The position numbers and the translations under genes are program-made. The notes under the pieces were generated by a model that was given only the letters and a program-made list of their open reading frames with translations, did not search any database and was not told the DNA's origin. 64,000 nucleotides of DNA from Chitinophagaceae bacterium. GTDB lineage: Bacteria > Bacteroidota > Bacteroidia > Chitinophagales > Chitinophagaceae. Shown here piece by piece: positions 61,210 through 64,000 of this stretch; the first letter of the stretch is position 1; every line of letters starts with the position of its first letter. Location: positions 1,093,501-1,157,500 of the forward strand of contig JADKJX010000001.1 of assembly GCA_016720775.1 (NCBI GenBank). The letters are read 5' to 3'.

Positions 61210-63653
61210 TTATTTCATCTTATCAGCTATGTAATCTTCGATCTCTTTGCCTTTGGCTTTTGATAATTTGCTAAGTCCGCCTTTGATGGTCGGATCAACA
61301 AATCCACGGAACTGTTCAGGTACCTGGTTGCGGAATTTAACGATCAGGTCAATTCCTTTTTTCACATTGGTCACGTTCTGAACTTTTTCAAGATAACCGG
61401 CAAAAGTAGCGCTGGCGCTTACTTTCTCCTGGCTCAGCGGCATTTTTTCATAGCGGCCTGATACCAGGTCAAAATCTGCTTCGGTTCCTTCGCTCATGAT
61501 GATGTCATTGACCACATCACCCAGGTCACCCTTTGCATCACTGCTGTATTTTTCGCCAGTTCATAAGATTTGGCGGGCTCTAAATTCTGTAAGCCTTCTA
61601 AAGCAGCTCCGGCAACGGAGTAGCTGCTGTCGCTGATGTTCTTTTCGAAAATAGATTTATACTTTGCATCTCCTTTTTTTGCAAGGAAGGAAATAGCAGC
61701 GGCTTTTGTTTTGCGGTCTGTTTCGGTGTTGGCGATCTTTTCAATGGCTTCAATAACCTTTGCATCATCTTTAAATTTAGAAGTGCCCAGTTTGTTGATG
61801 GTGCTTCTGCGCAGCGGTGCGTATTTGTCTTTCAGGCCTTCTGCCAGTTCGGGCATTGCTTTTTTGCCGAAATAATCCAGGGCTTCTTTCCTGTCTAAGT
61901 AAAGCGGTGCATATTTAACCTGGTGAATGAAATTCTCAGCGGTCTTATTATCTGTTTTCTGCCAGAGGGTGATCTTATCGGCATCAACATTAATTAAGTC
62001 GGGATGTTGTGTATAGCTGAACGTAAACGTATCGATCTTGTTCTCTGCCCATACATTGTATCTTTTTTTGTTAGCGCCGTTATAAACATCAATGGCCAAT
62101 GGCAGTTTAAATATCTTATCTGTTTTTTGTGTCTGCTCAATGATCACCATCGCTTTGCCGTTAGCATCATCATAGTTGTAATCGATTTTTACAATGGGAT
62201 GGCCGCTTCCGAAATACCACTGGTTCCAGAACCAGTTAAGATCTTTACCGGTCACTTCTTCAAATGCCAGGCGCATCTGGTGAGATTCGCCATTCTTAAA
62301 TTTATTAGTGGTTAAATAATTGTTCAATGATTTAAAATATGCGTCATCCCCGACAAAGTTGCGCAGCATGTGTTGCACACGGCCGCCTTTTTGATAGCTT
62401 ACAAGGTCAAATACATCTTCTTTATCGCTGTATCTGAAACGTACCAGGTCTTTTTTTGCTTCATTCGGATTTCCCAGGTACTGAGCCATTCCCTGGTAAT
62501 TCTCATCATCACCGGCATCTTTACCATATTTATATTCCATCCATAATGTCTGGCTGTAATCGGCCATGGTTTCATTAACAGTGATGTTACTCCAGCTTTC
62601 GGTAGTAACCAGGTCGCCAAACCATTGGTGAAACAGTTCGTGTGCTATTACAGTTTCCCATGTATTTCCATCGGTCAATTGCCTTGCATTCTGGTAAGCG
62701 CTTTCCTGGTGTAATGTGGTGGTGGTATTTTCCATCGCACCGCTTACATAATCCCGGCCTACGATCTGGTTGTATTTCTGCCAGGGATATTCAACACCCA
62801 GCCTGTCTGAATAAAATTTTATCATTTCCGGAGTAAGGCCAAATACGCCTCTTGCATACGGTGCCTGTTCGGGTTCCACGTAATAACTAACTTCTTTTCC
62901 TTTGTAGCTGTCTTTGATTATTTTGTAATCGCCCACGCCCATAAAAAATAAATAGGGTGAATGCGGCAGATCCATTTTCCAATAGTCGGTTCTTGTACCA
63001 TCGGCATTTTTCTTTTGGCTGATGAGCAACCCGTTGCTGAGTGTAACATATTTAGCCGGAACGGTCATGTATATTTCATCGGTGGTTTTCTGGTTCGGCT
63101 TGTCGATGGTAGGCATCCATACGCTGTTAGCTTCGGTTTCGCCTTGTGTCCATATCTGTGTTGGTTTGTCTTTATCTTCCCCCTTTGGATTGATGAAGTA
63201 AAGGCCTTTGGCATCGTTGATGGCAGCGCTTCCTTTTACTTTTATTTCATTGGGTTTACTTACATAATCAATATACACGGTATAATTTTCGCCGCCTTTG
63301 TAGGTTTTGTCAAGTTTGATCTTCAATTCCATGCCATCGTAATCATATTTAAGAGCCGCTTTCGCTGTTCCTCTCATGATGGCCACTTCTTTTATATCCA
63401 TTCCCTTGGCATCAAGGGTAAGTAAGTCGGTAGGGTAGAAATGTGGCTTCACGGTCAGCCATTCTTTTCCATACATCCAGGCTTTATCGTAGTCAAAACG
63501 AACATCAAGTTTTGTATGTACCAGGTCATTAACTTTTGTAGCGGTGGCCCTGTAAATTTTCTTCCAGGACGTGTCAGCTGGTTCATTACCCGGCTGCGCC
63601 ATAACAATAAAAGGGCCTGCGATCAGTGCAAGCAAAAAGAACATTTTTTTCAT
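61210..63653 (-). CDS. exported M1-family aminopeptidase, frame broken once near its 3' end
   Basis: It has a signal peptide ending VMAQ. GAMEN (residues 305-309) binds the substrate amino terminus, HELFH (338-342) with Glu361 in NETMADY binds zinc, and an Armadillo/HEAT-like helical C-terminus follows. The 719-codon frame ends early at 61494. Adding one base in the five-T run at 61549-61553 restores AKKYSSDAKGDLGDVVNDI and joins the last ~98 codons (to ADKMK), giving about 813 residues. The enzyme should trim peptides in the periplasm. The break is probably an indel error. Confidence 0.92.
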
Positions 63654-63769
63654 ACTATAAATTTAGAGTGCAAAAATAAGCGAGATGAGGTGAAGGTAAA
63701 TCGTTTTTATTTGAGTGGCAAAGACATGATATTAATAAGTATTTTTGGCCCGGTTAATATTGGAACCAG

Positions 63770-64000
63770 ATGATGAAGAAGCCTCAAAAAACAATACTGT
63801 TTACCTGCCTTTTATTGTTGTTTGCATTAAATATCTGTGCACAAAAAAACCACTTTATTTATATCCAGGCTGAAAGTAAACAGCCATTTTATGTTAAGCT
63901 TGGAGATCATCTGTTCGGTTCCTCCGATGCCGGCTACCTCATCATTCCCAGATTAACCGAAGGAACTTATGATCTTTCTATCAGCTTTCCCATGAACGAA
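63770..64000 (+). CDS. exported protein of unknown function, cut by the window edge
   Basis: The first 77 codons are visible: MMKKPQKTILFTCLLLLFAL is a signal peptide ending ICAQ, then KNHFIYIQAESKQPFYVKLGD and GYLIIPRLTEGTYDLSISFP, a beta-rich domain that looks like those at the start of Bacteroidota DUF4476-type envelope proteins. The start could be either of two adjacent ATGs (63770 or 63773). It is divergent from the M1 peptidase gene. The product continues beyond the window. Confidence 0.6.
   Translation, partial: MMKKPQKTILFTCLLLLFALNICAQKNHFIYIQAESKQPFYVKLGDHLFGSSDAGYLIIPRLTEGTYDLSISFPMNE

Overview
The window looks like a chromosomal segment of a Bacteroidota bacterium, most plausibly Chitinophagaceae. 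The support is a C-terminal type IX secretion (T9SS) sorting domain on a large protease, a SusC-like/OMP_b-brl outer-membrane protein, a SecA with a C-terminal zinc motif, promoters of the TTG-N19/20-TAnnTTTG type, and DUF3857- and DUF3667-type genes. The family assignment is inference; the phylum is well supported.

Layout. 0-3.5 kb: a small membrane protein, an SGNH hydrolase, a metallophosphoesterase and pyrF. 3.5-10.7 kb: a kynurenine degradation cluster. Kynureninase, kynurenine 3-monooxygenase, a RidA-type deaminase and an aminomuconate-semialdehyde dehydrogenase lie on the minus strand; 3-hydroxyanthranilate dioxygenase and ACMS decarboxylase lie divergently on the plus strand. Together they cover L-kynurenine to 4-oxalocrotonate; the tryptophan-opening steps are not here. 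10.7-21.5 kb: housekeeping genes (GDPD lipoprotein, scpB, atpG, a large OMP, secA). 21.6-27.8 kb: nucleoside/deoxyribose catabolism (uridine phosphorylase, deoC, an active and a catalytically dead ALDH, and an alcohol dehydrogenase nearby), interrupted by a four-helix-bundle (S23/IVP) gene set inside inverted repeats. 27.8-39.5 kb: membrane and secreted proteins, two amidohydrolases, an M20 peptidase, an MBL/beta-CASP protein and a DUF3857 protein. 39.5-49.8 kb: a 4-hydroxyproline degradation set (oxidase, epimerase, dehydrogenase, deaminase) surrounding a T9SS-exported M4 protease and a sterol-desaturase-like enzyme. 50-56 kb: two small secreted proteins, tRNA-Glu, gap, pgk, and lemA with two TPM genes. 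56-60 kb: an AT-rich accessory island with an IS1595-type transposase, a small HTH protein, two candidate small RNAs, a CdiA-tRNase-like protein and a DUF3825 gene. 60-64 kb: an esterase, an M1 aminopeptidase and the start of another gene.

Two themes stand out. First, the intergenic spaces are colonised by several repeat families. One is an ~85-bp composite palindrome with six copies; one is a CGTTTAAAACG-type family, one copy of which carries the S23 gene; others are a CAAACTTCAAAC-type and a CCGGATACAAGAT-type. They often supply the stop codon of the neighbouring gene and in three cases lie in frame inside enzymes (pyrF, kmo, hydroxyproline epimerase). Second, 47.3-55.9 kb is full of single-base indels in genes that cannot all be dead (gap, pgk), and scattered homopolymer indels break secA, an M1 peptidase, a DUF3667 gene and the DUF3825 gene. 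I read most of these as sequencing or assembly error rather than biology.
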